Of a stretch of 64,000 bases of DNA, positions 25,487-35,858 are shown piece by piece. Below the pieces are notes generated by a model. It made no database searches. It was given only the letters and a program-made list of their open reading frames with translations, and had not been told where the DNA came from. The stretch comes from Zoogloea dura (GTDB lineage: Bacteria > Pseudomonadota > Gammaproteobacteria > Burkholderiales > Rhodocyclaceae). The DNA lies in contig NZ_JABBGA010000003.1 in the NCBI RefSeq assembly GCF_012927165.1, positions 1 through 64,000 of the forward strand, written 5' to 3'. The position numbers and the translations under genes are program-made. The stretch's first letter is position 1; each line of letters opens with the position of its first letter.

Positions 25487-25542
25487 GCCCGGCCGCCCGA
25501 AGGCGATCGCCCCGAAGCCCGCAGGGCGGAGGGCGTCTTATG
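25487..25542 (+). repeat. Tandem repeat copy 2, supplies the payload ribosome site and start codon
   Basis: A 56-base unit beginning GCCCGGCCGCCCGAAGGCGA and ending GGAGGGCGTCTTATG. Its last three bases are the start codon of the DUF4157 gene, and GGAGGG, 6 bases before the ATG, is the ribosome site. The two units are separated by 6 bases. Translation initiation of the payload is therefore part of a duplicated module. Confidence 0.85.
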
Positions 25543-28500
25543 AATGCGCCCCTGTCGCGGCAGATCCTGCGCGCACCGGAACACCGGAGCCAGGTGGTGG
25601 CGGCCCCCCAGGCCCAGCGCTCGGCCGTGTCCGCCGCCCCGGCCAGCTTTGCCGGGCTGCGGGTGTCCAGCCCCCACGATGCCGCCGAGCACGAGGCCAC
25701 CCGGGTGGCGGCGCGAGTGGTCAGCATGCCGGCGGGTGCGGCGTCGGCCAGCGCGGCCCGCTTCAATGGCCTGGTGCCGCCGTCGGCCCAACGTTCCCCC
25801 GCCCTGCCCACCACGGCAGGGGGGGGCCCCAGTGTCTCCGGGCTGCCGGCCGGCGGCCAGCCCCTGCCACGCCCGGTGCGGGATTTCATGGAGCCGCGCT
25901 TCGGCGCCGACTTCTCGGCGGTGCGCATCCACACCGGCCCCCAGGCGGCCCAGGCCAGCCGCCAGCTCAACGCCGCCGCCTTCACGGTGGGCCACCAGGT
26001 GTTCTTCGGCGCCGGCGCCTGGCAGCCCGACAGCGGCTCCGGCCGCGAGCTGATCGCCCACGAGCTGACCCACACCATCCAGCAGGGCGCCGCCCCCCAG
26101 GTGCAGCGCAGCCCGCTGCCCATCCAGCAGCACGGCGCGCCCTCGGTGCAGCGCCTGGGCGTCGCCGATGCGCTGGACTACTTCGCCGAGCAGGCCAACC
26201 TGCTGCCCGGCTTCCGCCTGTTCACCCTGGTGCTCGGCGCCAATCCGATCAACCTGCGGGCGGTGGACCGCTCCGCCGCCAACCTGCTGCGGGCGGTGGT
26301 CGAGCTGCTGCCCGGCGGCGCGCTGATCACCCGCGCCCTCGACGCCCACGGCATCGTGGACCGGGTGGCCGGCTGGGTGCAGCAGCAGATCGGCAGCCTC
26401 GGCCTGGTGGCAGGCAGCATCCGCCAGGCGGTGGACCGCTTCCTGGGCAGCCTGGGCTGGCGCGACATCTTCCGCCTGGGCGACGTGTGGGAACGGGCCC
26501 GGCGCATCGTCACCGAGCCCATCGCGCGCATCACCGCCTTCGTCGGCAACCTGGCCGGTGGAGTGCTGGCCTTCATCCGCGATGCGGTTCTGCGCCCCCT
26601 GGCCGGGCTGGCCCGCGGCACCCGCGGCTGGGACCTGCTGTGCGCCGTGCTGGGGCGCAACCCGATCACCGGGGAGGCGGTGCCGCGCACCGCCGAGACC
26701 CTGATCGGCGGCTTCATGCGCCTGATCGGCCAGGAGGAGGTGTGGCAGAACATCCAGCGTGGCAATGCGCTGGGCCGCGCCTGGACCTGGTTCCAGGGCG
26801 CCCTGGCCGGCCTCATGGACTTTGTCGCGACCCTGCCCGGCCTGTTCATGGACACCCTGCGCAGCCTGGGCATCGCCGACCTGGTCAGCCTGCCCCAGAC
26901 CTTCGCCCGCATCGGCCGGGTCTTCGGCGACTTCGCCGGGCGCTTCGTGGCCTGGGCCGGCCGCCAGGTGATGAGCCTGCTGGAGATCATCTTCGAGGTG
27001 GTGGCCCCCGCCGTGATGCCCTACCTGCGCCGCGCCGCCGGGGCCCTGCGCACCATCATCGCCGACCCGGTGCGCTTCATCGGCCACCTGGTGCGGGCCG
27101 GGGTGCAGGGCCTGCGCCAGTTCGCCGGCAACATCGTCAGCCACCTGCGCGCCTCCCTGATCGGCTGGCTGACCGGGGCGATGGGCGGTGCCGGGGTCTA
27201 CATTCCCCAGGCCTTCACCCTGCCGGAGATCATCAAGTTCGTGCTCAGCGTGCTCGGCCTGACCTGGCAGGCGCTGCGCGGCAAGCTGGTGCGGGCGGTG
27301 GGCGAAACCGCAGTGACGGCCCTCGAGACCGGCTTCGACATCGTCGTCACGCTGGTCCGCGACGGCCCCGCGGCGGCCTGGGAGCGCATCCGCGAGAGCC
27401 TCTCCAACCTGCGCGAGATGGTCATGGAGCAGATCATGAGCTTCGTGCGCGACAACATCGTCAGCGCCGCCATCACCCGCCTGGTGTCCAGCCTCAACCC
27501 GGCCGGCGCCTTCATCCAGGCCATCATCGCCACCTACAACACGGTGATGTTCTTCATCGAGCGGATGCGCCAGATCGGCCAGGTGGCGGCGGCGCTGATC
27601 GACTCCATCGCGGCCATCGCCAGCGGGGCCATCGGCGCCGCCGCCAGCCGGGTCGAGCAGACCCTGGCCGGCCTGCTGACCCTGGCGATCAGCTTCCTGG
27701 CCCGCCTGGTCGGCCTCGGCCGGGTCAGCGATGCGGTGACCAACATCATCAACCGCATCCGCGCCCCCATCGACCGGGCCCTCGACCGGGTGGTGGAGTG
27801 GATCGTCGCCATGGCCCGGCGCATCGGTCGGCTGTTCGCGGGTGGAGGTGGAGGCGCCGCCGCCGCACCGGCCGCCGCGGGGGTGCGCGGCGAGGCCGCC
27901 CGCCTGCTGCAACAGCGCCTGGGCAGCCACCAGACGCCCGAGCAGGCACGCCAGACTGTCCGCCAGGTGCTGGATCAGCTGCGCCCCGCCGGCCTGCGCA
28001 ACCTGCTCATCGTGCCCGGCACACCGGAGACCGGCGAGCGCATCGAAGCCGAGGCCAGCCCCCGCCTGCCCCTGCTCAAGCTGCTGCCGCGCGGGCTGAT
28101 TCCGCCGGGGCGCAGCGTGACCATGGTGGCCCGGGTCACCCTCGACCCGGGCCCCGCGCCGGCCACCCCGGCACCCGGCAGCGTCACGCCCCTGCCCGCC
28201 GCGGAGCGGGGCGCCCCGGTGCGCGGTTCGGCCCTGGTGCCCTTCGGCAGTGGCGGCGCGGTGCTGGCCTCCGGGGGGGCACAGATCCTCGACATGGCCA
28301 GCTGGAACACCGGCCGCCTCAACGAGACCGGCAACAGCTCCCATGCCGAGCATCAGTTCATCCACCACATGGAAGGGCGCAACCGGCGCGAACGGGGCTT
28401 CTTCGGACGCATCGCCAGCCTTGAGCTGAACCTGCGCAACTACAGCCCGTGCACCGTCTGCGTGGACGAGTTGTCCGGCTTCCTGCGTGACATCCGCGCG

Positions 28501-28707
28501 GCCCGCGCCGCCGCCGGCACCCCCACGGTGCAGGCCCGCATCGCCTGGACCGAAGCCTACCCGGGCGGCCGCGGTGGCCTGCAGGCCACCACCACCCAGA
28601 GCCTGGGCACCCTCTCCGGCGCCGGCTGGACCCTGGCCGCGCCGGCCAGCGGGCTACCCCCCAATGACAACGCCTGGGCCGCTCAGGTGCACGTCGAACC
28701 ACTGTAA
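25540..28707 (+). CDS. DUF4157 protein with C-terminal deaminase-type toxin domain (predicted eCIS payload)
   Basis: A 1055-residue protein. Residues about 112-185 are a DUF4157 domain (MEPRFGADFSAVRIHTG, then ELIAHELTHTIQQG), with the zinc-peptidase motif HELTH at 174-178. Residues about 200-765 are a long run of amphipathic and hydrophobic helices. A Gly/Ala/Pro linker lies at about 767-780. The C-terminal domain has HAE at 935-937 and SPCTVC at 969-974 (Cys971, Cys974). This is the zinc-binding signature of the cytidine-deaminase superfamily, common in polymorphic toxins. DUF4157 is known to be enriched in proteins encoded next to eCIS loci. I infer a cargo that is loaded into the tube and deaminates nucleic acid or nucleotides in the target. 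No obvious immunity gene follows. Confidence 0.85.
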   Translation: MNAPLSRQILRAPEHRSQVVAAPQAQRSAVSAAPASFAGLRVSSPHDAAEHEATRVAARVVSMPAGAASASAARFNGLVPPSAQRSPALPTTAGGGPSVSGLPAGGQPLPRPVRDFMEPRFGADFSAVRIHTGPQAAQASRQLNAAAFTVGHQVFFGAGAWQPDSGSGRELIAHELTHTIQQGAAPQVQRSPLPIQQHGAPSVQRLGVADALDYFAEQANLLPGFRLFTLVLGANPINLRAVDRSAANLLRAVVELLPGGALITRALDAHGIVDRVAGWVQQQIGSLGLVAGSIRQAVDRFLGSLGWRDIFRLGDVWERARRIVTEPIARITAFVGNLAGGVLAFIRDAVLRPLAGLARGTRGWDLLCAVLGRNPITGEAVPRTAETLIGGFMRLIGQEEVWQNIQRGNALGRAWTWFQGALAGLMDFVATLPGLFMDTLRSLGIADLVSLPQTFARIGRVFGDFAGRFVAWAGRQVMSLLEIIFEVVAPAVMPYLRRAAGALRTIIADPVRFIGHLVRAGVQGLRQFAGNIVSHLRASLIGWLTGAMGGAGVYIPQAFTLPEIIKFVLSVLGLTWQALRGKLVRAVGETAVTALETGFDIVVTLVRDGPAAAWERIRESLSNLREMVMEQIMSFVRDNIVSAAITRLVSSLNPAGAFIQAIIATYNTVMFFIERMRQIGQVAAALIDSIAAIASGAIGAAASRVEQTLAGLLTLAISFLARLVGLGRVSDAVTNIINRIRAPIDRALDRVVEWIVAMARRIGRLFAGGGGGAAAAPAAAGVRGEAARLLQQRLGSHQTPEQARQTVRQVLDQLRPAGLRNLLIVPGTPETGERIEAEASPRLPLLKLLPRGLIPPGRSVTMVARVTLDPGPAPATPAPGSVTPLPAAERGAPVRGSALVPFGSGGAVLASGGAQILDMASWNTGRLNETGNSSHAEHQFIHHMEGRNRRERGFFGRIASLELNLRNYSPCTVCVDELSGFLRDIRAARAAAGTPTVQARIAWTEAYPGGRGGLQATTTQSLGTLSGAGWTLAAPASGLPPNDNAWAAQVHVEPL

Positions 28708-28738
28708 GCTTGCTCCTGTTGCCTCAGCCGAGATCCCC

Positions 28739-29644
28739 GTGCCGGTTCCCTCTTTCCTCAACAGCGTCCTGGGTGGCAGTTGGACGGCCCGCCCCCTCGA
28801 CGTCAGCGACTTCGCGGCAACCTGGCGGGCCGACGGGCCGGACGGGGCGCTGTTCGTCAAGGCGGTTCCCCTGGCCCGCGCCAGCATGCTGGAGGCTGAG
28901 GCCGACGGCCTGGCGGCACTGGCAGCCACCGGTACGGTGCGCACCCCGCAACTGGCCGGCTGCTGGCGGGACGGCGAGCGGGACCAATGCCTCCTGGCCA
29001 TGGAATGGCTCGATCTGGCACGCCCCGACCAGCGCTTCGGCGAACGTCTCGGCCACGCTCTGGGGGCCCTGCACAGGACCCCGCCGCCCGAAGGCGACGG
29101 CCGCTTCGGCTGGCATCGCAACAACGTGCTCGGCGCCACTCCCCAGCTCAACACCTGGAGCCCGCAGGACGGCCGGGCCGGATGGCTGCGTTTCCTCACC
29201 GACCAGCGCCTTGGTGCCCTGCGCGAGAGGCTGGCGCGGCGCGGCGCCCCACCTGGCCTGCTGACAGCCCTGGACCCCCTGATCGACGGGCTGGAGCATT
29301 TCTTCCCGGCCGACTTCAGCCCTCGGGCCAGCCTCATCCACGGTGATCTGTGGTCCGGCAACCGGGCCATGCTGAAGGATGGCAGCCCGGTCATCTTCGA
29401 CCCTGCAGTATCCATCTCCGACCCCGAAGCCGAGCTGGCCATGCTGGAGCTCTTCGGCCCCGCCCCCGCCGGCTTTGCCGAGGCCTACGCCGAGGCCGGC
29501 CTGCAGCCCGGGGGTTCGGCCGAAGGCGCGATGCAGCGCCGCAAGCTCTACCAGCTGTACCATCTGCTCAATCACGCGCTGCTGTATGGCGGCAGCTACC
29601 TGAGCGAAGCAGAACGGGTTGCCCGGGCCCTTCTGCCCCGCTAG
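28739..29644 (+). CDS. Fructosamine/ketosamine-3-kinase family protein
   Basis: A 301-residue cytosolic kinase of the aminoglycoside-phosphotransferase-like fold. The catalytic loop is HGDLWSGN (H201-N208) and the metal-binding segment is VIFDPAVSISDPEAELAM. The QDGRAGWLRFLTDQRL segment is also typical of the fructosamine-kinase family. These enzymes phosphorylate sugar adducts on protein amines (ribulosamine or fructosamine), leading to deglycation. The start is the GTG at 28739, the only sensible initiation codon near the conserved N-terminus; its ribosome site is weak. It begins 31 bases after the payload gene but shows no functional link to it. Confidence 0.87.
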   Translation: MPVPSFLNSVLGGSWTARPLDVSDFAATWRADGPDGALFVKAVPLARASMLEAEADGLAALAATGTVRTPQLAGCWRDGERDQCLLAMEWLDLARPDQRFGERLGHALGALHRTPPPEGDGRFGWHRNNVLGATPQLNTWSPQDGRAGWLRFLTDQRLGALRERLARRGAPPGLLTALDPLIDGLEHFFPADFSPRASLIHGDLWSGNRAMLKDGSPVIFDPAVSISDPEAELAMLELFGPAPAGFAEAYAEAGLQPGGSAEGAMQRRKLYQLYHLLNHALLYGGSYLSEAERVARALLPR

Positions 29645-29700
29645 CACGCGCAACCCCGCCGCCAGAAGAGCAACACCGCGCCGAACGCCGGACAGCCACC

Positions 29701-32403
29701 ATGCGCCCCCCTGCTTCCACCCCTCTCCCGCCGGAGCCCCTCTGGCATGCCCTCTCCGCCGAACAGGTGCTGGACGCGTTGGGCTGCCTCCCCGCCCGCG
29801 GACTGACGCCCGAAGAAGCCGCCGCCCGGCTGGCCCGGGTCGGCCCCAACGCCCTTGCCGAGGCACCGCGCCGGCCCGGCTGGCGGCGCTTCCTCGACCA
29901 GTTCACCAGCCTGCTGATCCTGATCCTGCTCGGCGCCGCCGTGCTGGCCGGCCTGCTCGGCGACATCAAGGACGCCGTGGTGATCGGGCTGGTGGTGCTG
30001 CTCAATGCCAGCCTCGGCTTCATCCAGGAGAACCGCGCCGAAAGGGCGCTGGCCGCCTTGCGTGACATGCTCTCGCCCTCCGCGCGAGTCCGCCGTGATG
30101 GCGCGGAACAGGTCGTCGACGCGGCCAGCCTGGTCCCGGGTGACCTGCTGCTGCTTGAGGCCGGCGAACGCATCGCGGCCGACGCCCGGGTGGTCGTGGC
30201 CATCTCCGCCGAAGTGGCGGAAGCCGCCCTCACCGGGGAATCCGCCCCGGTTCCCAAACAGGTGGAGGCCAGCGACGCCGCGGCCGGGCTGGGAGAGCGC
30301 CACGGCATGCTGTTCATGAACACAGTCGTCACCCGGGGCCGGCTGGAGGCGGTGGTCACGGCCACCGGGATGGCCACCGAGATGGGCCACCTCGCCGGGC
30401 TGCTGGAACAGGCTGGCGAGCCGCCCACGCCGCTGCAGGTCCAGCTCGATGTGCTGGGCAAGCGGCTCGCCCTGATCGCCGGCGTGGTCGTCGCCCTGAT
30501 GTTCGCCGCCGGCCTGGCCAGGGGCGGCAATCTGATGGACACCGCCCTCACCGCCATCGCCCTGGCCGTGGCGGCGATTCCCGAAGGCCTGCCGGCGGTG
30601 GTCACCGTCACCCTGGCCCTGGGCATGCACCGCATGGCCGGGCGCAAGGCCATCGTCAAGAAGCTGGCGGCAGTGGAAACCCTGGGCTGTACCACGGTGA
30701 TCTGCTCCGACAAGACCGGCACCCTGACCCTCAACCAGATGACCGCCCGGGCCCTGCTCAGCGGCGGACGTCGCTTCACCCCGGCCGCTGACGACGATGC
30801 CGGCCCCGCCGGCCTGCGTGCCGAAGACGGGGGCCCGCTACCGGACCTGCAGACCCTGCTGAGGCCCGCCGTGCTGTGTTGCGATGCGTGCCTGCGCGAG
30901 GGCGAGCTGATCGGCGACCCCACCGAGGGGGCCTTGCTGGCCCTCGCCAGTCAGGCCGGCCTTGATGGTGAGGCCCTGCGCGAGGCCTTCCCGCGGATTG
31001 CCGAGATTCCCTTCGACTCGTCCACCAAGTTCATGGCGACCTTTCATCGCGAGGGCGAACAGGTCCGGATGTGGGTCAAGGGCGCGCCGGACGTGCTCAT
31101 GGCCCGCGCCTCGCACTACCTGGCGGGGACCGGCGAGGCCGCCCTCGACGACGAGGCCCGGACCCGCCTGCAGGCCGCCAACGAGGCCCTCGCCGGCCAG
31201 GCCATGAGGGTGCTGGCCCTGGCCGGGCGGAGCCTGCCGGCCGCGGACTTCGATCCGGACGGGGATCTGCAGGCCTGGGTCCGCGACCTGAACCTGGTGG
31301 CCCTGGTGGGCATCATCGACCCACCCCGCCCGGAAGCCCGGGCGGCCATCGCAACCTGCCGGCGGGCCGGCGTCGAGGTGAAGATGATCACCGGTGACCA
31401 TCGCCTCACCGCCGCCGCCATCGCCGCCGAGCTGGGCCTGCACGGCCGGGTCCGCGAAGGGCGCGAGCTGGACGGCCTGAGCCCCGCCGCCCTGCAGGCC
31501 GCGGTGGCGGACACGGCAGTCTTCGCCCGCGTCTCGCCAACCCACAAGACCCGTATCGTCGAGGCCCTGCAGGCCGGCGGCCAGGTGGTGGCGATGACCG
31601 GCGACGGGGTCAACGACGCCCCCGCCCTGAAGGCTGCCGACATCGGCGTGGCGATGGGCATCACCGGTACGGCCGTCACCCGCGAAGCCGCCACCCTGGT
31701 ACTGGCGGACGACAACTTCGCCACCATCGTGGAGGCCATCGAGGAAGGCCGCACCATCTACGACAACATCGTCAAGTTCGTGCGCTTCCAGTTGTCCACC
31801 AACATCGGCGCCATCCTGACCGTGCTGGCGGCGCCCTTCCTGGGCTTCGCCACGCCCTTCACGGCCATCCAGATCCTGTGGGTGAACATCATCATGGACG
31901 GGCCACCGGCCATGACCCTGGGCCTCGAGCCGGCACGGCCGGGCATCATGGACCGGCCACCCCGCCCGGTCGACGCCGCAATCCTGTCGTGGCCGCGCCT
32001 GGCGCGCATCGGCACCTATGGCCTGACCATGGCGGCGGGCACCCTGGGCATGTATGCCTGGGGTCTGGAGCGGGGCGGCGCCGCGCTGGCCGGCACCCTG
32101 GCCTTCACCACCTTCGTGCTGTTCCAGCTCTTCAACATCTTCAATGCCCGGACGGAGCACGAGTCGGCCTTCAACCGCCAGTTCTTCAGCAATGGTCGCC
32201 TGTGGACCGCCCTTGCCAGTGTCCTGACCCTGCAGGTCCTGGTGGTGCACTGGGCTCCGGCCCGGCAGATCTTCGACACGGTGGAACTGAGCGCGCTGGA
32301 ATGGGGCCTGGCCGCCCTGGTGGCCTCCACCACCCTGCTGCTTGATGAAGCACGCAAGCTGATGTTGCGCAGCTTCCCCCCCCCGAAAAAAGTGCGCGGC
32401 TGA
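29701..32403 (+). CDS. P-type cation ATPase, P2A (Ca2+-type)
   Basis: A 900-residue inner-membrane pump. In order it has a cation-ATPase N-terminal domain (about 10-80), an actuator domain with TGES at 178-181, the transmembrane motif PEGLPAVVTVTLALGM, the phosphorylated Asp337 in DKTGTLTLNQM, a nucleotide-binding domain and the hinge motif GDGVNDAPALK (D635). A C-terminal cation-ATPase membrane domain follows. The PEGLPA motif and overall length fit bacterial P2A Ca2+ (or Mn2+) exporters, though the ion cannot be proven from sequence. ATG 29701 begins at the family-typical start. Confidence 0.92.
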   Translation: MRPPASTPLPPEPLWHALSAEQVLDALGCLPARGLTPEEAAARLARVGPNALAEAPRRPGWRRFLDQFTSLLILILLGAAVLAGLLGDIKDAVVIGLVVLLNASLGFIQENRAERALAALRDMLSPSARVRRDGAEQVVDAASLVPGDLLLLEAGERIAADARVVVAISAEVAEAALTGESAPVPKQVEASDAAAGLGERHGMLFMNTVVTRGRLEAVVTATGMATEMGHLAGLLEQAGEPPTPLQVQLDVLGKRLALIAGVVVALMFAAGLARGGNLMDTALTAIALAVAAIPEGLPAVVTVTLALGMHRMAGRKAIVKKLAAVETLGCTTVICSDKTGTLTLNQMTARALLSGGRRFTPAADDDAGPAGLRAEDGGPLPDLQTLLRPAVLCCDACLREGELIGDPTEGALLALASQAGLDGEALREAFPRIAEIPFDSSTKFMATFHREGEQVRMWVKGAPDVLMARASHYLAGTGEAALDDEARTRLQAANEALAGQAMRVLALAGRSLPAADFDPDGDLQAWVRDLNLVALVGIIDPPRPEARAAIATCRRAGVEVKMITGDHRLTAAAIAAELGLHGRVREGRELDGLSPAALQAAVADTAVFARVSPTHKTRIVEALQAGGQVVAMTGDGVNDAPALKAADIGVAMGITGTAVTREAATLVLADDNFATIVEAIEEGRTIYDNIVKFVRFQLSTNIGAILTVLAAPFLGFATPFTAIQILWVNIIMDGPPAMTLGLEPARPGIMDRPPRPVDAAILSWPRLARIGTYGLTMAAGTLGMYAWGLERGGAALAGTLAFTTFVLFQLFNIFNARTEHESAFNRQFFSNGRLWTALASVLTLQVLVVHWAPARQIFDTVELSALEWGLAALVASTTLLLDEARKLMLRSFPPPKKVRG

Positions 32404-32480
32404 ACAACTTTGGCGGAAATTTGTCACCGGCGGGCAGACACAGCCTTCCCCGCCCGGCTTAGACTCATGGTTTTCCCTGA

Positions 32481-35400
32481 TTGCGTCCCGGATTTTCCCG
32501 GTCGGCCCCACCCTCCGCCTTGAAGACCTCCATTCTGCTCGAGTCCGGTCGCAGCTTCGGCATCGCCCTCAGTTACCTGGCACTGGGCAGTCTGGGGCTG
32601 GTCTTCGCCATCGCTCCCGGCTACGCCAGCCCGATCTTCCCCGCCTCGGGCCTGGCCCTGGCGGTCGCACTGGTGATGGGCAAGCGGGCCCTGCCGGGCA
32701 TCTGGGCCGGATCGGCGGGCATGAACTGCCTGCTCGCCCTCCTCAGCGGCACCGCCTCCCAGGCCACGCTGACCGCCGCCTTGCTGATCGCCACCGGCGC
32801 CACCCTGCAAGCCTGGATCGGCAGCCGCCTGATCCGCATGCTCGAGGCCCAGCGCTGGCGGCAGCTGGAGCAGGAACGCGATGTGGTCGTCTTCCTGCTC
32901 ATGGGTGGCCCCCTGGCCTGCCTGGTGTCGGCCACCGTTGGCATCGGCAGCCTCTACTTCCTCGACGTGCTGCCCCAGGCCGCCACCCTGTTCGCCTGGT
33001 GGAACTGGTTCGTCGGCGACACCCTGGGCGTACTCACCTTCACGCCCCTGTGCATGTCCCTGCTGCTGCGCCACTCGCCGCTGTGGGCATCGCGCCTGCG
33101 CCAGGTCGGTGTCCCCATGGTGCTCACCCTGTTCTGTGTGGGGGTCGCCATCTACTTCACCGGCCGCTGGGAACAGCAGGGCCAGCTGAACCGCCTGAAG
33201 GCCGACTCCCTGGCCATCCAGAGCCATATCACGGACCGTCTGCTGAGCCACCGGGAAGCCCTGCAGGCCCTGCGCCGCCTGATCGAGATCGACCCCGATC
33301 TGTCGCCGGAGCACTTCACCCGCTACACCCTGTCGACCCTGCAGGACAACCCGGACATCTCGGCACTCAGCTTCAACCGGCGGATCCGCGGCGCCCAGCG
33401 CAGCAGCTTCGAGCACGATATGGCTACCCGCCTGAGCCAGCCCGGTTTCCGCATCACCGAAAGGAACAGCGAAGGCATGCTGGCACCCGCCGAAGAGCGG
33501 TCCTTCTACGTGCCTGTGACCCATATAGTGCCCCGTTCGGGCAACGTGCCGGCCCTCGGTTTCGACCTCAGTTCGGAGTCGGTTCGACGGGAAGCCCTGA
33601 ACCTGGCCATGGACGGCCAGACCCCCATCACCCTCACCCCGCCCATCCAGCTGGTGCAGGATGGCGCCGAACGGAGTGCCGTGCTCATGATGGCGCCGGT
33701 ACACCGCCATGAAAGCATGCCGGGCTCTCCCAACGATCGCCTGCTGGGCGTTGCCGTGGCGATCATCCGTCTGGAAACCCTACTCGAGACCTCGATCCGC
33801 GGACACCTGCCGGCGGGGCTGTCCCTTGAGCTGTACGACGCGGGCGGCGGCCTCCTGGCCCGTCATCACCGCCTGGAAGCCGAAAAAAATGACCGGATCA
33901 CCTGGCAGGGCCAGTTTCCGGTCGGCCAGCGCACCTGGGAACTGAAGGTCTACGCGGAAGATGCCTACCTGGAGCAGAACCGTCTGTGGGTGGCCTGGGC
34001 GGTGGGCGTGGTGGGCCTGCTCTTCGCGTCCCTGCTGCAGACCCTGATGCTGGGCATGAGCGGCCGGGCCGCCATCATCCAGCGCAAGGTCGAGGAGCAG
34101 ACGGCCGACATCGCGGCCAAGAACCAGGAACTGGCGCTGGTCAAGATCTCCACCGACCGCTCCGCCGACGGCACCTACTGGATGCACACCGACGGCCGGA
34201 TCGTGCGGGTCAACCCCGCGGCGCACCGGATGCTCGGCTACACCGAGGAGGAGCTGACCCGCCTGCGCGTGCCGGACATCGACCCGCTGGTCAGCCAGGC
34301 CGTCTGGCAGGGCCACGTGAAGCTCCTCGCCGAAGGGGCCACCAGCCGCTTCGAAACCCTGCACCAGCGCAAGGACGGCAGCCGCTTCCCGGTGGCCATC
34401 TCGGCCGCCATGGTGCATGCCGGCGGGCAGGACTACATCTACGCCACCGCACGGGACATCACCGAACGCAAGCTGGCCGACGACGAGCTGCGCCGCCACC
34501 GGGACCACCTCGAAGACCTGGTCACCACCCGCACCGCCGACCTGAACATGGCCAAGGAGGCCGCCGAAAGCGCCAACCGGGCCAAGAGCAGCTTCCTCGC
34601 CAACATGAGCCACGAACTGCGCACGCCGATGAACGCCATCATCGGCCTGACCCACATCCTGAGCCGCCGCAACACCGACCCGGAACAGAAGGATCGCCTC
34701 TCCAGCATCAGCCGGGCCGCCCGCCACCTCATGCAGTTGCTCAACGACGTGCTCGAACTGTCGCGCATCGAAGCCGAGCGCCTGCCCCTCGAAGAGCAGG
34801 ATTTCATCATCGACGGGGTCATCACCGGGGTACAGGGCCTGGTCTCCACCGATGCGGCCAACAAGGGCCTGAGCCTCGATTTTGCGGTGGCCCCGGCCCT
34901 GGCCGGACAGCCCCTGCACGGCGATCCCCTGCGCCTGCAGCAGATTCTCCTCAACTTGGTCGGCAACGCCATCAAGTTCACCCGCGCCGGCGGGGTGCGG
35001 GTGCGGATCGACATGACTCCGGGCGAAGGCCGGGAGATCCTGCTGCGGGTTGAAGTGGACGATGACGGGATCGGGATTCCACCCGAGGCACGGCAGCGCA
35101 TCTTCGAACCCTTCGAGCAGGCGGATGGCTCCACCACCCGCCAGTTCGGCGGCACCGGGCTCGGCCTGGCCATCTGCAAGCGCCTGGTGAACATGATGGG
35201 CGGGCAGATCGGGGTCGGCGAGCACCAGGGCGCGGGCAGCACCGTGTGGTTTACCGCCCGCCTGCAACGTGGCACCGAGGGCTGCCACCTCCCCGGTGCC
35301 AGTACCAGCCAGGACGGCATCGAGGCGGAACGCCAGCTACGGGCGCACCATCGCCAACGCCGCGTCCTGTTTGTCGAGGACGACGCGGTGAACCAGGTGG

Positions 35401-35759
35401 TCGGGCTCGAACTGCTGCGGGAGATCCTCGGCCTGCACACCGAACTGGCCTGCAATGGCCTGGAAGCCCTCCAGAAGGCCGAAACCCAGGCCTATGACCT
35501 GATCCTGATGGACATCCAGATGCCGGTGATGGACGGCCTCACTTCCACCCGCCGGATCCGGGCCCTGCCGGGGCATGCCCGCACACCCATCGTGGCGATG
35601 ACCGCCAACGCCTTCGAGGAAGACCGCCGGGCCTGCCGCGAAGCCGGGCTCGATGACTTCATCTCCAAGCCGGTCGCCCCCGACCGCCTGTATGCCACAC
35701 TGCTGCAGTGGTTCGAGGCTGCGGTCGACACGGCCCCCGCCCTGCCCGAGCGCGCCTGA
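32481..35759 (+). CDS. MASE1-CHASE-PAS hybrid histidine kinase
   Basis: A membrane sensor of about 1092 residues. An N-terminal MASE1 domain (about 8 helices, residues 20-235) is followed by a periplasmic CHASE domain (about 250-480, with SFYVPVTHI and [10 protein letters not shown]), a transmembrane helix and a PAS domain (about 555-670). The HisKA domain has H711 ([11 protein letters not shown]). Next come HATPase_c ([19 protein letters not shown]) and a receiver domain with D1011 ([13 protein letters not shown]). It starts with a TTG, either 32481 or 32520; neither has a clear ribosome site. The ligand is unknown; CHASE domains often sense small molecules. No partner response regulator is adjacent. 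Confidence 0.9.
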   Translation: MRPGFSRSAPPSALKTSILLESGRSFGIALSYLALGSLGLVFAIAPGYASPIFPASGLALAVALVMGKRALPGIWAGSAGMNCLLALLSGTASQATLTAALLIATGATLQAWIGSRLIRMLEAQRWRQLEQERDVVVFLLMGGPLACLVSATVGIGSLYFLDVLPQAATLFAWWNWFVGDTLGVLTFTPLCMSLLLRHSPLWASRLRQVGVPMVLTLFCVGVAIYFTGRWEQQGQLNRLKADSLAIQSHITDRLLSHREALQALRRLIEIDPDLSPEHFTRYTLSTLQDNPDISALSFNRRIRGAQRSSFEHDMATRLSQPGFRITERNSEGMLAPAEERSFYVPVTHIVPRSGNVPALGFDLSSESVRREALNLAMDGQTPITLTPPIQLVQDGAERSAVLMMAPVHRHESMPGSPNDRLLGVAVAIIRLETLLETSIRGHLPAGLSLELYDAGGGLLARHHRLEAEKNDRITWQGQFPVGQRTWELKVYAEDAYLEQNRLWVAWAVGVVGLLFASLLQTLMLGMSGRAAIIQRKVEEQTADIAAKNQELALVKISTDRSADGTYWMHTDGRIVRVNPAAHRMLGYTEEELTRLRVPDIDPLVSQAVWQGHVKLLAEGATSRFETLHQRKDGSRFPVAISAAMVHAGGQDYIYATARDITERKLADDELRRHRDHLEDLVTTRTADLNMAKEAAESANRAKSSFLANMSHELRTPMNAIIGLTHILSRRNTDPEQKDRLSSISRAARHLMQLLNDVLELSRIEAERLPLEEQDFIIDGVITGVQGLVSTDAANKGLSLDFAVAPALAGQPLHGDPLRLQQILLNLVGNAIKFTRAGGVRVRIDMTPGEGREILLRVEVDDDGIGIPPEARQRIFEPFEQADGSTTRQFGGTGLGLAICKRLVNMMGGQIGVGEHQGAGSTVWFTARLQRGTEGCHLPGASTSQDGIEAERQLRAHHRQRRVLFVEDDAVNQVVGLELLREILGLHTELACNGLEALQKAETQAYDLILMDIQMPVMDGLTSTRRIRALPGHARTPIVAMTANAFEEDRRACREAGLDDFISKPVAPDRLYATLLQWFEAAVDTAPALPERA

Positions 35760-35858
35760 ATCCGCGCCGGCAGTCCCCTGGTAGATCCATTCCCCTTGCC
35801 CGAACTCCGCCCCGGGCCTAGCATCCCGCCCGGCATGCCCGCCCCACCGGAGATTCCG

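Noticed and set aside
25424-25542. CRISPR-like repeat
   Set aside because: Only two units, 6 bases apart, without spacers or cas genes.
25459-28368. 969-residue minus-strand open frame opposite the DUF4157 gene
   Set aside because: Repetitive Gly/His/Asp/Gln composition typical of antisense shadows; the plus strand carries HELTH and deaminase motifs in order.
6030-28707. Interpretation as a contractile-tailed prophage or R-type pyocin
   Set aside because: No capsid, portal, terminase, integrase, holin, lysin or fibre chaperone gene is present, and the gene set is that of eCIS.
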